Below, in pieces: positions 34,577 to 43,564 of a DNA stretch of 64,000 nt. The position numbers were made by a program, and so were the translations under genes. Origin of the DNA: Acidovorax sp. Root219 (lineage in GTDB: Bacteria > Pseudomonadota > Gammaproteobacteria > Burkholderiales > Burkholderiaceae_C). The notes beneath the pieces are model-generated. The model was given only the letters and a program-made list of their open reading frames with translations. It did not search any database and was not told the origin of the DNA. The stretch spans positions 1 to 64,000 of the forward strand of contig NZ_LMIJ01000003.1 of assembly GCF_001428665.1 (NCBI RefSeq), given 5' to 3'. The first letter of the stretch is position 1. Every line of letters begins with the position of its first letter.

Positions 34577-35197
34577 ATGCAGGCTCTACTTAAATTCTCA
34601 CGGGGGGTCGACTGGCTAAGTACCCAGATCGGCAAATACGTCATCTGGCTCATTCTGGCCTCGACCTTGATCAGCGGCGTCAATGCCATCGTGCGCAAGG
34701 CGTTCAACATCAGCTCCAATGCCTTTCTCGAAGTGCAGTGGTACCTGTTTGCGGCGTCGTTCCTGCTTGCGGCAGGCTATACGCTGCTGCAGAACGAGCA
34801 TGTCAAGGTCGACGTCATCTCCGGCCGCCTGTCCAAGCGCAAGCAGATCCTGATCGACATTTTCGGCTTCATCGTTTTTCTCACGCCCGTGTGCCTGGCC
34901 GTGCTCTGGTACGGCATTCCGTTCTTCTACCGCGCGTTCGTCTCGGGCGAAATGTCGAACAACGCGGGTGGCCTCCTGCGCTGGCCTGTGTACCTCATGA
35001 TGCCGCTGGGCTTCGGGCTGCTGCTGCTGCAAGGCTGGTCCGAGCTCATCAAGCGCATAGCCTTCCTGCAAGGCCTGATCGAAGACCCGACGACCAAGAA
35101 AGCCGAGAAGACGGCAGAGGAAGAGCTGGCCGACTCGATCCGCCGCCTGTCCGAAGCCGCCAAGAACACCGGTAACACCGCCGACAAGGCCGCTTGA
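34577..35197 (+). CDS. dctQ: TRAP transporter small permease (DctQ)
   Basis: 206 residues with four membrane helices. DctQ features: NAFLEVQWYLFAASFLLAAG (about 46-65) and NEHVKVDVISGRLSKRKQIL (about 72-91). The last 40 residues are charged and Ala-rich. TTGGAGACACC precedes the ATG. With DctM and a periplasmic receptor it forms a sodium-driven importer for organic acids. Overlap region with dctM start is discussed there. Confidence 0.93.
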   Translation: MQALLKFSRGVDWLSTQIGKYVIWLILASTLISGVNAIVRKAFNISSNAFLEVQWYLFAASFLLAAGYTLLQNEHVKVDVISGRLSKRKQILIDIFGFIVFLTPVCLAVLWYGIPFFYRAFVSGEMSNNAGGLLRWPVYLMMPLGFGLLLLQGWSELIKRIAFLQGLIEDPTTKKAEKTAEEELADSIRRLSEAAKNTGNTADKAA

Positions 35198-35214
35198 GCG
35201 GGGACCAAAAAATC

Positions 35215-36996
35215 ATGGAATTCTTCATACACAACCTCGCCCCGATCATGTTCGCGGGGCTGATCGTCTTTCTGCTGTTGGGCTTTCCCGTGGCCTTCAG
35301 CCTGGGGGCCTGCGGCCTGTTCTTCGCCTTCATCGGCGTGGAGCTGGGCGTACTGCCTGAAGCCCTGCTGCAGGCCGTGCCGCTGCGGATCTTCGGCATC
35401 ATGCAGAACGACACCTTGCTGGCCATTCCGTTCTTCACGCTCATGGGGCTGATACTGGAGCGAAGCGGGATGGCGGAAGACCTGCTGGAGACCATTGGCC
35501 AACTCTTCGGTCCCGTGCGCGGTGGACTGGCACTGGCCGTCATCTTCGTTGGCACCCTGCTGGCGGCCACGACCGGCGTGGTCGCTGCTTCGGTGATCTC
35601 GATGGGCCTGATCTCCCTGCCCATCATGATGCGCTACGGCTATGACCGGCGCCTGGCCACCGGGGTCATCGCTGCCTCCGGCACGCTGGCGCAGATCATC
35701 CCGCCGTCCCTGGTCCTCATCATCCTGGCCGACCAATTGGGCCGCTCCGTGGGCGACATGTACAAGGGCGCCTTCGCTCCCGGCCTGATGCTGTGCGGCT
35801 TCTATGCCCTGTACGTGATCCTGATCGCGATCTTCAAGCCCAACTGGGTACCGGCACTGCCGCCCGAAGCCCGCACCCTGCGCGAAGACAACGGCAACAA
35901 CGGCCTGCCCTCGCTGGCGGTGCTGACCATCGTCTGCACGGCCGCTTCGGTTTACGTAGCCAAGAACATGCCCGCCCTGCACACCTGGTGGTCCGGCGAA
36001 ACGGTGGAGCGCGTGGCACTGGACGAAACCATCGTGGTGTCCATGTGCTTTGGCGTGGCCCTGGCGTTCGTCGCAGCCATGGTCAACAAGATCACCCGCC
36101 TGGGCCTGCTTTCGCGGGTGGCCGAGCGCGTGACCTTCGTGCTGATCCCGCCACTGCTGCTGATCTTCCTGGTGCTGGGCACCATCTTCCTCGGTGTGGC
36201 AACCCCCACCGAAGGCGGCGCCATGGGCGCGCTGGGCGCATTCATCATGGCCCTGGTGCGCGGCCGCCTGAGCATGACGCTGCTCAAACAGGCGATGCAG
36301 ACCACGACCAAGCTGTCGTGCTTCGTGGTGTTCATCCTGGTGGGGGCCACCATCTTCGGCCTGACCTTCCAGGGTGTCGATGGCCCGCTGTGGGTGGAGC
36401 ACCTGCTCACTGGCCTGCCGGGTGGCCAGTTGGGCTTCCTGATCGTGGTGAACATCATGATCTTCTTCCTGGCCTTCTTCCTGGACTTCTTCGAGCTGTC
36501 GTTCATCGTGGTTCCGCTGCTCGCGCCAGTGGCCAACAAGCTGGGCATCGACCTGATCTGGTTCGGCGTGCTGCTGGGCATCAACATGCAGACCTCGTTC
36601 ATGCACCCGCCCTTCGGCTTCGCCCTGTTCTACCTGCGCAGCGTGGCGCCGACCAAGGAGTACATAGACAAGGTGACCGGCAAGCTGACCCAGCCGATCA
36701 CCACCATGCAGATCTACTGGGGTGCCGTGCCGTTCGTGATCATCCAGCTGATCATGGTGGGCCTGGTCATTGCGTTCCCGGGCATCGTCTCCAGCGGGCT
36801 GGACAAGGAGGTCGTGTATGACCTCGACAAGGTCCGCCAGGAAATGGAAGCCACCATGCAAACCGCACCTGAGGCTGCGGACCCGACGGCGGGCATGGAA
36901 GGCAGCGCGCCAGCGGCCCCGGCACCTGACGCCGCACCTGGGGCCGATGACCCGATGAAGGCACTGCAAGACTCGATGTCCACCGACAAGAAGTAG
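35215..36996 (+). CDS. dctM: TRAP transporter large permease (DctM) with long acidic tail
   Basis: 593 residues, large DctM subclass with 12-14 helices. Family segments: AGLIVFLLLGFPVAFSLGAC, GLFFAFIGVE, IPFFTLMGLILERSGMAEDL, AATTGVVAASVISMGLISLP and IIPPSLVLIILADQLGRSVG, and late DLIWFGVLLGINMQTSFMHP. Residues about 540-593 form a hydrophilic tail rich in Ala, Pro, Asp and Met (APAAPAPDAAPGADDPMKAL-type), outside the membrane fold. ATG 35215 is 17 bp after dctQ; an in-frame TTG at 35194 would overlap it. Terminator follows at 37041. Confidence 0.92.
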   Translation: MEFFIHNLAPIMFAGLIVFLLLGFPVAFSLGACGLFFAFIGVELGVLPEALLQAVPLRIFGIMQNDTLLAIPFFTLMGLILERSGMAEDLLETIGQLFGPVRGGLALAVIFVGTLLAATTGVVAASVISMGLISLPIMMRYGYDRRLATGVIAASGTLAQIIPPSLVLIILADQLGRSVGDMYKGAFAPGLMLCGFYALYVILIAIFKPNWVPALPPEARTLREDNGNNGLPSLAVLTIVCTAASVYVAKNMPALHTWWSGETVERVALDETIVVSMCFGVALAFVAAMVNKITRLGLLSRVAERVTFVLIPPLLLIFLVLGTIFLGVATPTEGGAMGALGAFIMALVRGRLSMTLLKQAMQTTTKLSCFVVFILVGATIFGLTFQGVDGPLWVEHLLTGLPGGQLGFLIVVNIMIFFLAFFLDFFELSFIVVPLLAPVANKLGIDLIWFGVLLGINMQTSFMHPPFGFALFYLRSVAPTKEYIDKVTGKLTQPITTMQIYWGAVPFVIIQLIMVGLVIAFPGIVSSGLDKEVVYDLDKVRQEMEATMQTAPEAADPTAGMEGSAPAAPAPDAAPGADDPMKALQDSMSTDKK

Positions 36997-37040
36997 GCAA
37001 TACACCAGCACCGGGTGGGACCATGACGGTCCCATCCAGC

Positions 37041-37088
37041 AGCCCCTGCAGATGGAGACATGCTCTCTGGACCTGCAGGGGCTTTTTT
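37041..37088 (+). terminator. Intrinsic terminator after dctM
   Basis: AGCCCCTGCAG (37041-37051) and CTGCAGGGGCT (37073-37083) form a perfect 11-bp stem with a 21-base loop, followed by six T. Ends the dctQM transcript. Confidence 0.85.
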
Positions 37089-37180
37089 GTTGGCGGCCTG
37101 CATTCATTGCCCAGGCGCGACCAGGCAGCGACTCCGTGGCATCAGCGTGCTTCGTTGCCCTGCCAACCTGGGCCTGTCTG

Positions 37181-37208
37181 CTTGTGCGCGCACAAGAAGC
37201 GCGCACAA
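37181..37208. repeat. Perfect 16-bp palindrome with overlapping direct repeat
   Basis: CTTGTGCGCGCACAAG (37181-37196) is fully self-complementary; GCGCGCACAA within it recurs at 37199-37208. It lies between two terminators, far from any start codon. Confidence 0.55.
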
Positions 37209-37381
37209 CAAAATGGGCCACTGGCGGCGGCTTCGGGGACTTGACCCCACGCGCGAACCACGGGCACATGCGCAGGAAGCTGGCTCCATGGGGTTCGTGG
37301 GCAGCGCTCCCGCGATAGACAGGCCATCTGAGACCATGGCTGCATGTGCCATGGCGCTGCTCGACCAAGAAAGGCAGGCGA

Positions 37382-37411
37382 AAAAAAACCCGCCAATGAA
37401 GGGCGGGTTTT
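37382..37411 (-). terminator. Intrinsic terminator after the TRAP receptor gene
   Basis: AAAACCCGCC (37385-37394) and GGGCGGGTTTT (37401-37411). On the minus strand the stem is followed by eight T, fitting termination of the leftward dctP gene; it may also act rightward. Confidence 0.85.
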
Positions 37412-37458
37412 CGGACCATGGCGCGGCAGCGGCGACCGCCGCCACGCCTTGGCGGACC

Positions 37459-38541
37459 TCAGAGCTTCTGGGCAGCCATGAAGGTGTCGAAACGCGATTC
37501 AGCGAAGCGGAACCACAGAACCTGGTCACGCTGGAAGGAGCGCATGTCCGCGTAGATCTTCTTCCACTCGGGGCTCTTGGCGTCGTTCTCGGCGAACACT
37601 TCCATCGAGGCCTTGAACGATGCCTCCAGGATGGGTTGCGAGAAAGGCAGCACCTTGGTCTTGGCGGCCACCAGTTGCTTGAGGGCCGTGGGGTTCAGGG
37701 CATCGTACTTGGCCAGCATGTCGACGTGGGCTGCCTTCGATGCGGCGTCGACGATGGCCTTGTTCTCGGCCGACAGGCCGTCGAAGGCCTTCTGGTTGAC
37801 GTAGAAGTCGACTTCCGGGCCGCCTTCCCACCAGCCGGGGTAGTAGTAGAACGGGGCGACCTTGTTGAACCCCAGCTTCTGGTCGTCGTAAGGACCCACC
37901 CACTCGGCGGCATCCAGCGTGCCCTTCTCGAGCGCCTGGTAGATTTCACCGCCAGGAATGCTCTGGGGCACGGCGCCCATCTTCTGCATGACTTCACCGA
38001 TCAGGCCGCCGCCCAGGCGCATCTTCAGGCCCTTGAAGTCGGCTGCCGCCTTGATTTCCTTGCGGAACCAGCCACCCATCTGGGTTCCGGTGTTGCCGCC
38101 GGCAAAGCTGATCATGTTGTAGCCGGCGTAGAACTCGTTCATGAGCGTGCGGCCGTTGCCGTGCATCATCCAGGCAGTCATCTGGCGCGCATTCAGACCG
38201 AACGGCACGGCCGAACCCAATGCGAACGCAGGATTCTTGCCATAGAAGTAGTACGGCACGGTGTGCGCCATCTCGACAGTGCCTTGCTGCACGCCATCCA
38301 CCACGCCGAAGGGAGGCATCAGCTCGCCACCCGCGTGAACGGAGATTTCGAATTTGCCGCCCGACATGGCCTTGACGGCCTTGGAGAACACATCGGCACC
38401 GCCGTAGATGGTGTCCAGCGACTTGGGGAAGCTGGAAGCCAGGCGCCAGCGAATGGCGGCCTGTGCGTGGACGGCAGGCGCAATGCCTGCGGCCAGCACG
38501 CCAGCAATACCGGCATTCTTGATGATTGAGCGACGATCCAT
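37459..38541 (-). CDS. dctP: TRAP transporter substrate-binding protein, copy 1
   Basis: 360 residues of the DctP/TakP type. Tat-like signal MDRRSIIKNAGIAGVLAAGI, cleaved near VHAQA. TakP-like segments: RWRLASSFPKSLDTIYGGAD, GGNTGTQMGGWFRKEIKAAA, AAEWVGPYDDQKLGFNKVAP, FYYYPGWWEGGPEVDFYVN, which in this subfamily bind a carboxylate, often a 2-oxoacid with calcium. ATG 38541 is chosen by comparison with copy 2, giving identical length. It converges with dctM and is the probable receptor for DctQM. Copy 2 lies directly upstream. Confidence 0.93.
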   Translation of the reverse strand: MDRRSIIKNAGIAGVLAAGIAPAVHAQAAIRWRLASSFPKSLDTIYGGADVFSKAVKAMSGGKFEISVHAGGELMPPFGVVDGVQQGTVEMAHTVPYYFYGKNPAFALGSAVPFGLNARQMTAWMMHGNGRTLMNEFYAGYNMISFAGGNTGTQMGGWFRKEIKAAADFKGLKMRLGGGLIGEVMQKMGAVPQSIPGGEIYQALEKGTLDAAEWVGPYDDQKLGFNKVAPFYYYPGWWEGGPEVDFYVNQKAFDGLSAENKAIVDAASKAAHVDMLAKYDALNPTALKQLVAAKTKVLPFSQPILEASFKASMEVFAENDAKSPEWKKIYADMRSFQRDQVLWFRFAESRFDTFMAAQKL

Positions 38542-38626
38542 GAGGTTCTCTCCAATGTATTTGATTGCAAAACCCGGGCAGCACGCGTTGTGCGCGGCAA
38601 GCCCAGGACTGGTTTCAGCCGAGATC

Positions 38627-38665
38627 ATTGTAGGAACATGCCCCCCTGCAGATTTGCGGGTTTTC
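38627..38665 (-). promoter_or_regulatory. Promoter block of TRAP receptor copy 1
   Basis: On the minus strand GAAAACCCGCA is followed after 22 bases by TACAAT, a good -10. The same arrangement precedes copy 2, so the block is probably functional. No standard -35 hexamer; the conserved upstream motif may be an activator site. Confidence 0.55.
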
Positions 38666-38759
38666 CCGTGAAATCCCGGCTATCGCAAGAGGGCTTCAGG
38701 GTTCTGCAAGCAACGGTGCCAGGCATCCCCGGCAGGCGAGGCACATCAGGGCTTGCCCG

Positions 38760-39842
38760 TCAGATCTTCTGCGCCGACATGAAGGTGTCGTAACGCGCCT
38801 CGGCAAAGCGGAACCAGAGAATCTGGTCGCGCTGGAAGTTGCGCATGTCGGCGTATATCTTCTTCCACTCGGGGCTTCTCGCGTCGTTGTGCGCAAAGGC
38901 TTCCATCGAAGCGCGGAATGCGGCGTCCAGGATGAGCTGCGAGAAGGGCAGCACCTTGGTCTTGGCGGCCACCAGTTGCTTGAGCGCGTTGGGGTTGAGC
39001 GCGTCGTAGCGCGCCAGCATGTCGGTGTGCGCGATGGAGGCTGCGGCCTCGATGATGAAGCGGTAGTCGGGCGTGAGCGCGTCGTAGGCCTTCTTGTTCA
39101 CGAACAGGTCCACCTCGGGCCCGCCCTCCCACCAGCCGGGGTAGTAGTAGAACGGCGCGACCTTGTTGAAGCCCAGTTTCTGGTCGTCATAGGGGCCGAT
39201 CCACTCGGCCGCGTCGATGCTGCCCTTTTGCAGCGCCTGGTAGATCTCGCCACCCGGAAGGCTCTGGGGAATGGCGCCGAGCCGCTGCATGACCTCGGCC
39301 ACCAACCCGCCGCCCACGCGGATCTTGAGGCCCTTGAAGTCCGCAGGGGTCTTCACCTCGCGCAGGAACCAGCCGCCCATCTGCGTACCGGTGTTGCCGC
39401 AGGCAAAGCTCACGATGTTGAACCCGGCATAGAACTCGTTCATGAGCCTGCGCCCGTTGCCGTGCAGCATCCAGGCGCTCATCTGGCGCGCATTGAAACC
39501 GAAGGGCACGGCACACCCCAGGGCAAACGCCGGGTTCTTGTCGTAGAAATAGTAGGGAACCGCGTGGCACATCTCCACCGCACCGCCCTGCACGCCATCC
39601 ACCACGTCGAAGGGCGGCATCAACTCGCCACCGGGGTGCACGGAAATCTCGAACTTGCCGTTCGACAGGGTGCGCACGGCCTTGGCAAACACCTGGGCGC
39701 CGCCGTAGATGGTGTCCGAGGACTTGGGGAAGCTCGATGCAATGCGCCACCGCAGCGTGGCCTGGGCGTGCACGGCCGGCGCGACGCCAGAGGCCAGTAC
39801 ACCCGCCAGGCCGGTGTGCTTGATGAGCGAACGGCGATGCAT
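38760..39842 (-). CDS. dctP: TRAP transporter substrate-binding protein, copy 2
   Basis: 360 residues, collinear with copy 1 without gaps; by eye roughly three of four residues are identical. Signal MHRRSLIKHTGLAGVLASGV, cleavage near VHAQA. It shares AAEWIGPYDDQKLGFNKVAP and the YPGWWEGGPEVD block, so the ligand class should be the same. It differs by three cysteines (EMCHAVPY, LGCAVPFG, SFACGNTG) where copy 1 has Ala, Ser and Gly, and in the region around 270-290. AGGAGACC lies upstream of ATG 39842. Each copy has its own promoter block, so they may be expressed separately. Confidence 0.93.
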   Translation of the reverse strand: MHRRSLIKHTGLAGVLASGVAPAVHAQATLRWRIASSFPKSSDTIYGGAQVFAKAVRTLSNGKFEISVHPGGELMPPFDVVDGVQGGAVEMCHAVPYYFYDKNPAFALGCAVPFGFNARQMSAWMLHGNGRRLMNEFYAGFNIVSFACGNTGTQMGGWFLREVKTPADFKGLKIRVGGGLVAEVMQRLGAIPQSLPGGEIYQALQKGSIDAAEWIGPYDDQKLGFNKVAPFYYYPGWWEGGPEVDLFVNKKAYDALTPDYRFIIEAAASIAHTDMLARYDALNPNALKQLVAAKTKVLPFSQLILDAAFRASMEAFAHNDARSPEWKKIYADMRNFQRDQILWFRFAEARYDTFMSAQKI

Positions 39843-39928
39843 ACGGCTGGTCTCCTGTTTCCGCGGGGGTGGATGCGGCAGCGATTGCTGCGCAGGGGCA
39901 CGCGTGCAGATCAATGCAGCGCGCCTGC

Positions 39929-39968
39929 ATTGTAGGAGGCGCCCCGCCAACGGGCTGTGCGGGTTTTC
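39929..39968 (-). promoter_or_regulatory. Promoter block of TRAP receptor copy 2
   Basis: On the minus strand GAAAACCCGCA, 23 bases, then TACAAT, matching the block before copy 1 while the sequence between has diverged. Confidence 0.55.
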
Positions 39969-40024
39969 GACAGCACCCGCGCAGCGGGACTGCCCAGGGC
40001 CGCACTTCTCAAGCCGTGGGCCTC

Positions 40025-41908
40025 TCAGGCCAGGAAGCGGGCGCGTACCGCGCGCTCGATGCCCGCCGCATCCAGCCCCTGCAGCGACAGCAGCTTGGCC
40101 GGGTCGCCGTGCTCGATGAACACATCGGGCAGGCCCAGCTGCAGCACCGGGCGCACGATGCCGGCGTCGTTGAGCGCCTCGGTCACGGCGCTGCCGGCCC
40201 CGCCCATGGTGGCACCTTCTTCGACGGTGACCAGCACATCGTGGCGCTCGGCCACGTCGCGCAGCAACTCCACGTCGATGGGCTTGGCCCAGCGCATGTT
40301 GGCCACCGTGGCGTCGAGCGCCTCGGCGGCCTCGAGCGCGGGGTACAGCAGCGTGCCGAAAGCCAGGATGGCGATGCGCGGGCCCTGCGCCCCATCAGCG
40401 GCCTTGCGCTCGCGGCGGATCTCGCCCTTGCCGAAGGGCAGGCCTTCGAGGCCCGCGAGCGGCGCCACGCCGGCCCCGCTGCCGCGCGGGTAGCGCACGG
40501 CCACGGGGTGGCTTTGTTCGAAGGCGGTGCTGAGCAGTTGGCGGCACTCGCGCTCATCGGCAGGGCAGGCCATGCTCATGTTGGGGATGCAGCGCACGAA
40601 GGGAATGTCGTAGGCGCCCGCGTGGGTGGCGCCATCGGCCCCCACCAGGCCGGCACGGTCGAGCGCGAACACCACGGGCAGGTTCTGCAGCGCCACGTCG
40701 TGGATCAACTGGTCGTAGCCGCGCTGCAGGAAGGTCGAGTAGATGGCCACCACCGGTTTCAGGCCCTCGCAGGCCATGCCAGCCGCAAAGGTGACGGCAT
40801 GCTGCTCGGCAATGCCCACGTCGTAGTAGCGCTCGGGAAAGCGCTTTTCGAACTCCACCATGCCCGAGCCCTCGCGCATGGCGGGGGTGATGCCCACCAG
40901 GCGCTTGTCCTGCGCACCCATGTCGCACAGCCACTGGCCAAACACCTGGGTGAAGGTCTGCTTGGGGGTCGCCGTGCTCTTGACCAGGCCCACGGCGGGG
41001 TCGAACTTGCCCGGGCCATGGTAGGCCACGGGATCGGCCTCGGCCAGCTTGTAGCCCTGGCCCTTCTTGGTGACCACGTGCAGGAACTGCGGGCCCTTGA
41101 GGCCCTTGATGTTCTCGAGCGTGGGGATCAGCGAGTCGAGGTCATGGCCGTCGATGGGCCCGATGTAGTTGAAGCCGAACTTCTCGAACAGCGTGGCAGG
41201 CACCACCATGCCCTTGGCCTGCTGCTCGAAGCGCTTGGCCAGCTCCAGCAGGGGCGGCACCGGGCGCAGCACGGTCTTGCCCACGTTCTTGGCGGCGGCG
41301 TAGAACTGGCCGCTCATGAGCTGGGCCAGGTAGCGGTTGAGCGCGCCCACCGGTGGGCTGATGCTCATGTCGTTGTCGTTGAGCACCACCAGCAGGTTGG
41401 CATCGGCCACGCCGGCGTTGTTCAGCGCCTCGAAGGCCATGCCGGCCGTCATGGCACCGTCACCGATGATGGCCACGGCATGGCGGCTCTCGCCCTTGAC
41501 CTTGGCCGCCAGCGCCATGCCCAGCGCAGCCGAGATGCTGGTGCTGGAGTGTGCCGTGCCAAAGGTGTCGTACGGGCTTTCGGCGCGCTGCGGAAAGCCC
41601 GAGATGCCGCCCATCTGGCGCAGCGTGTGCATGCGGTCGCGCCGCCCGGTGAGGATCTTGTGCGGGTAGGTCTGGTGGCCCACATCCCACACCAGCCGGT
41701 CTTCGGGCGTGTTGAACACGTGGTGCAGGGCCACGGTAAGCTCCACCGTGCCCAGGTTGGAGCTCAGGTGCCCGCCCGTCTGCGACACGCTTTCGAGCAC
41801 GAATGCGCGCAGCTCGGTGGCCAGGGCCTTGAGATCGGCGCGCGACAGGGCACGCAGATCCGACGGGTCGTTCACGTTCTGCAGCAGGGGGTAGGAAGTC
41901 GTGGACAT
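40025..41908 (-). CDS. dxs: 1-deoxy-D-xylulose-5-phosphate synthase
   Basis: 627 residues, normal length. Condenses pyruvate and glyceraldehyde-3-phosphate, first step of the non-mevalonate isoprenoid pathway. The thiamine-diphosphate motif is [20 protein letters not shown] (about 150-170) with NDNDMSIS; the transketolase-like domain has [17 protein letters not shown] and [15 protein letters not shown]. It lies downstream of xseB-ispA with a 113-bp gap, the standard proteobacterial order. Confidence 0.97.
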   Translation of the reverse strand: MSTTSYPLLQNVNDPSDLRALSRADLKALATELRAFVLESVSQTGGHLSSNLGTVELTVALHHVFNTPEDRLVWDVGHQTYPHKILTGRRDRMHTLRQMGGISGFPQRAESPYDTFGTAHSSTSISAALGMALAAKVKGESRHAVAIIGDGAMTAGMAFEALNNAGVADANLLVVLNDNDMSISPPVGALNRYLAQLMSGQFYAAAKNVGKTVLRPVPPLLELAKRFEQQAKGMVVPATLFEKFGFNYIGPIDGHDLDSLIPTLENIKGLKGPQFLHVVTKKGQGYKLAEADPVAYHGPGKFDPAVGLVKSTATPKQTFTQVFGQWLCDMGAQDKRLVGITPAMREGSGMVEFEKRFPERYYDVGIAEQHAVTFAAGMACEGLKPVVAIYSTFLQRGYDQLIHDVALQNLPVVFALDRAGLVGADGATHAGAYDIPFVRCIPNMSMACPADERECRQLLSTAFEQSHPVAVRYPRGSGAGVAPLAGLEGLPFGKGEIRRERKAADGAQGPRIAILAFGTLLYPALEAAEALDATVANMRWAKPIDVELLRDVAERHDVLVTVEEGATMGGAGSAVTEALNDAGIVRPVLQLGLPDVFIEHGDPAKLLSLQGLDAAGIERAVRARFLA

Positions 41909-42021
41909 TGGATGTTGTTCTTGGGTCGTTCAGTGCGCACGGGGCAGACGGCGGGCGCTGGTGGCTGCCAGCGCTTCCTGGCGCATCGTACCAACGGACG
42001 CGGGCAGCCTGTTCACCGCCA

Positions 42022-42993
42022 TCAGTGGGTCCGGTCCACCACCATGTCGGCCAGGGCTGCAAGGGCGCGGGTGTCTGCCAGGCCGCTGCGCGCCAGGGCC
42101 GCGTGGGCCTGCACCTGCAGCTCGCGGGCGTAGGCCTGTGCCGGCGCCAGGCCCAACAGGGACACATAGGTAGGCTTGTCGCTCGCGGCGTCCTTGCCGG
42201 CGGTCTTGCCCAGCGTGGCGGAGTCGGCCACCACGTCGAGAATGTCGTCCACGACCTGGAAGGCCAGGCCCATGACAGCGCCGTAGTCGGACAGGGCCTC
42301 ATGCGCCTGCGCGTTCGCCGGGCCGCAGGCCACGCCCATCATCACGCTGCCCTGCAGCAGCGCACCGGTCTTGAGGCGGTGCATGTGGCGCAACTGGTCC
42401 TCGGTGAGGGCCACGCCCACACTGGCCAGGTCGATGGCCTGGCCGCCGGCCATGCCGGCAGAACCCGCCGCGCGCGCCAGCAGGCGGCACAGCACGGCCT
42501 GCACTGCCGGGGGCACGCGGCCATCGTCGGGGGTCAGCAGCTCGAAGGCAAAGGCCTGCAACGCATCGCCGGCCAACAGGGCCTGCGCTTCGCCGAACTG
42601 CACGTGCACCGTGGGCTTGCCGCGGCGCAGCACGTCGTTGTCCATGCACGGCATGTCGTCGTGCACCAGGGAATAGGCATGGATCAGTTCGACGGCGCAC
42701 GCTGCCCGCAGGGCAGCCTCGTCAGATACGGCGCGCAGGGCCGCTTCGTCGGACACGGCATGCGCCGAAGCCTCGACCTCGGCACCGCTGCACACAGCCT
42801 CCTCGGCCGCCAGCACCAGCAGCGGGCGCAGGCGCTTGCCGCCGTCGAGCACCGCATAGCGCATGGCCTCGCCCAGGCCGGCGGGCGCACCCTCGCCCAC
42901 CCAGCGGGAGAGGGCTTCTTCCACACGGGCCAGGTGCCGCAGGCTCCAGCCAGCCAGGTCCAGGGGGGAGTTCACCACGGGCGCCGCGCTCAT
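42022..42993 (-). CDS. ispA: Farnesyl diphosphate synthase (polyprenyl synthetase)
   Basis: 323 residues. First Asp-rich motif [20 protein letters not shown] (about 107-126), second [12 protein letters not shown] (about 245), with [15 protein letters not shown] and KTGALL also conserved. It builds FPP from IPP and DMAPP. Just before the first Asp motif the segment AVSDEAALR is present twice in tandem (about residues 79-96), lengthening the helix compared with E. coli IspA; see repeat entry. ATG overlaps the xseB stop. Confidence 0.95.
   Translation of the reverse strand: MSAAPVVNSPLDLAGWSLRHLARVEEALSRWVGEGAPAGLGEAMRYAVLDGGKRLRPLLVLAAEEAVCSGAEVEASAHAVSDEAALRAVSDEAALRAACAVELIHAYSLVHDDMPCMDNDVLRRGKPTVHVQFGEAQALLAGDALQAFAFELLTPDDGRVPPAVQAVLCRLLARAAGSAGMAGGQAIDLASVGVALTEDQLRHMHRLKTGALLQGSVMMGVACGPANAQAHEALSDYGAVMGLAFQVVDDILDVVADSATLGKTAGKDAASDKPTYVSLLGLAPAQAYARELQVQAHAALARSGLADTRALAALADMVVDRTH
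42706..42759. repeat. 27-bp in-frame tandem duplication in ispA
   Basis: Copies at 42733-42759 and 42706-42732 both encode AVSDEAALR. They differ at five bases, all at third codon positions, so the peptide has been conserved since duplication. Confidence 0.85.
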
Positions 42994-43232
42994 TCGGGCG
43001 TCCAGGCGTGCAGGCCGCCTTCGTCCAGCACCTTGATCTGGTCCTGAACGGCATCCAGGCGCTTGCGGCAGAACGCCAGCAGCGCGGCGCCACGCTGGTA
43101 GCCCGCGAGCATCTGGTCCAGGGGCAACTGGCCCGACTCGATCCGGCCCACGAGCTGCTCCAGCTCTTCCAGCGCCGCTTCGTAGCTGGCGGGTTCGGCG
43201 GGGGGCACGGGGGTGGCGGTGGCCTTGGGCAT
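42990..43232 (-). CDS. xseB: Exodeoxyribonuclease VII small subunit
   Basis: 80 residues. Family core [40 protein letters not shown] is clearly visible from residue 16 onward, a helical coiled segment that packs on XseA. It is needed for assembly of the single-strand exonuclease. The first 15 residues are Pro/Thr-rich. Start ATG 43232 gives normal length. First gene of the xseB-ispA-dxs operon, a conserved proteobacterial arrangement. Confidence 0.93.
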   Translation of the reverse strand: MPKATATPVPPAEPASYEAALEELEQLVGRIESGQLPLDQMLAGYQRGAALLAFCRKRLDAVQDQIKVLDEGGLHAWTPE

Positions 43233-43430
43233 GGGTGGAGGCGGCAGCACCGCGAATGGAAAAACCCCTGATTTTAGGCCCAGCGAACCAGCGGCCGCCG
43301 CACAGGGCCCGGTTTGGAGAGCATTGCCGGTAAACGTTGCCACCGCCTTGAACGCAGCCACGCCCGGCCGACCCCACACCATCGGCGCGCGCACCGCTGC
43401 CAGCGCGCCAATACACGCAGGGGGGGTGCG

Positions 43431-43466
43431 GGAATGGGGGCGCCGAATAACCCCATTGGCTATAAT
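43431..43466 (+). promoter_or_regulatory. Promoter and dyad upstream of the Rieske gene
   Basis: TATAAT at 43461-43466 is a perfect -10. Immediately upstream AATGGGG (43431-43437) and CCCCATT (43451-43457) form a 7-bp inverted repeat spanning the -35 region, placed to act as an operator. Transcription should begin near 43473. Confidence 0.6.
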
Positions 43467-43480
43467 CCCATTCTCGTCCA

Positions 43481-43545
43481 GCCGGCCTATGCGCCGGTTT
43501 CTTTTTTCCAGATGTGCCAACCGTGGCACACCTCCCTGTGGGGAG
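43481..43545 (+). ncRNA. Structured leader with three consecutive hairpins
   Basis: Hairpin 1 GCCGGC/GCCGGT (43481-43498) is followed by TTCTTTTTT, like a terminator. Hairpin 2 TGTGCCA-ACCG-TGGCACA (43513-43530) and hairpin 3 CTCCC-TGTG-GGGAG (43532-43545) are perfect tetraloop stems ending 19 bases before the ATG. They begin about ten bases after the expected transcription start. I do not recognise a known riboswitch. Confidence 0.5.
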
Positions 43546-43564
43546 TCTTTAGGTCAGGTCACCC

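Larger units (their letters stand above)
36997..37458. other. Intergenic region between dctM and dctP
   Basis: 462 bp between convergent genes. It holds a terminator at each end (37041-37088 and 37382-37411) and, between them, a palindrome/direct repeat at 37181-37208. No coding sequence with a ribosome site or family similarity is seen in the rest. Confidence 0.6.
43233..43564. other. Divergent intergenic region, xseB / Rieske gene
   Basis: 332 bp without a gene. The half near xseB shows no firm signal; the half near the Rieske gene carries a promoter, an operator-like dyad and three hairpins, listed separately. Confidence 0.6.

Noticed and set aside
37089-37380. Possible tRNA or attachment site
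   Set aside because: No cloverleaf, T-loop or CCA end could be found; palindromic GC-rich text alone is not enough.
34927-37419. 830-residue open frame antisense to dctM
   Set aside because: His/Gln/Asp-rich composition typical of the reverse frame of a GC-rich membrane gene; the sense strand encodes a clear TRAP permease.
37104-37529. Open frame in the dctM-dctP gap
   Set aside because: It runs through the intrinsic terminator at 37382-37411 and has no recognisable protein features.
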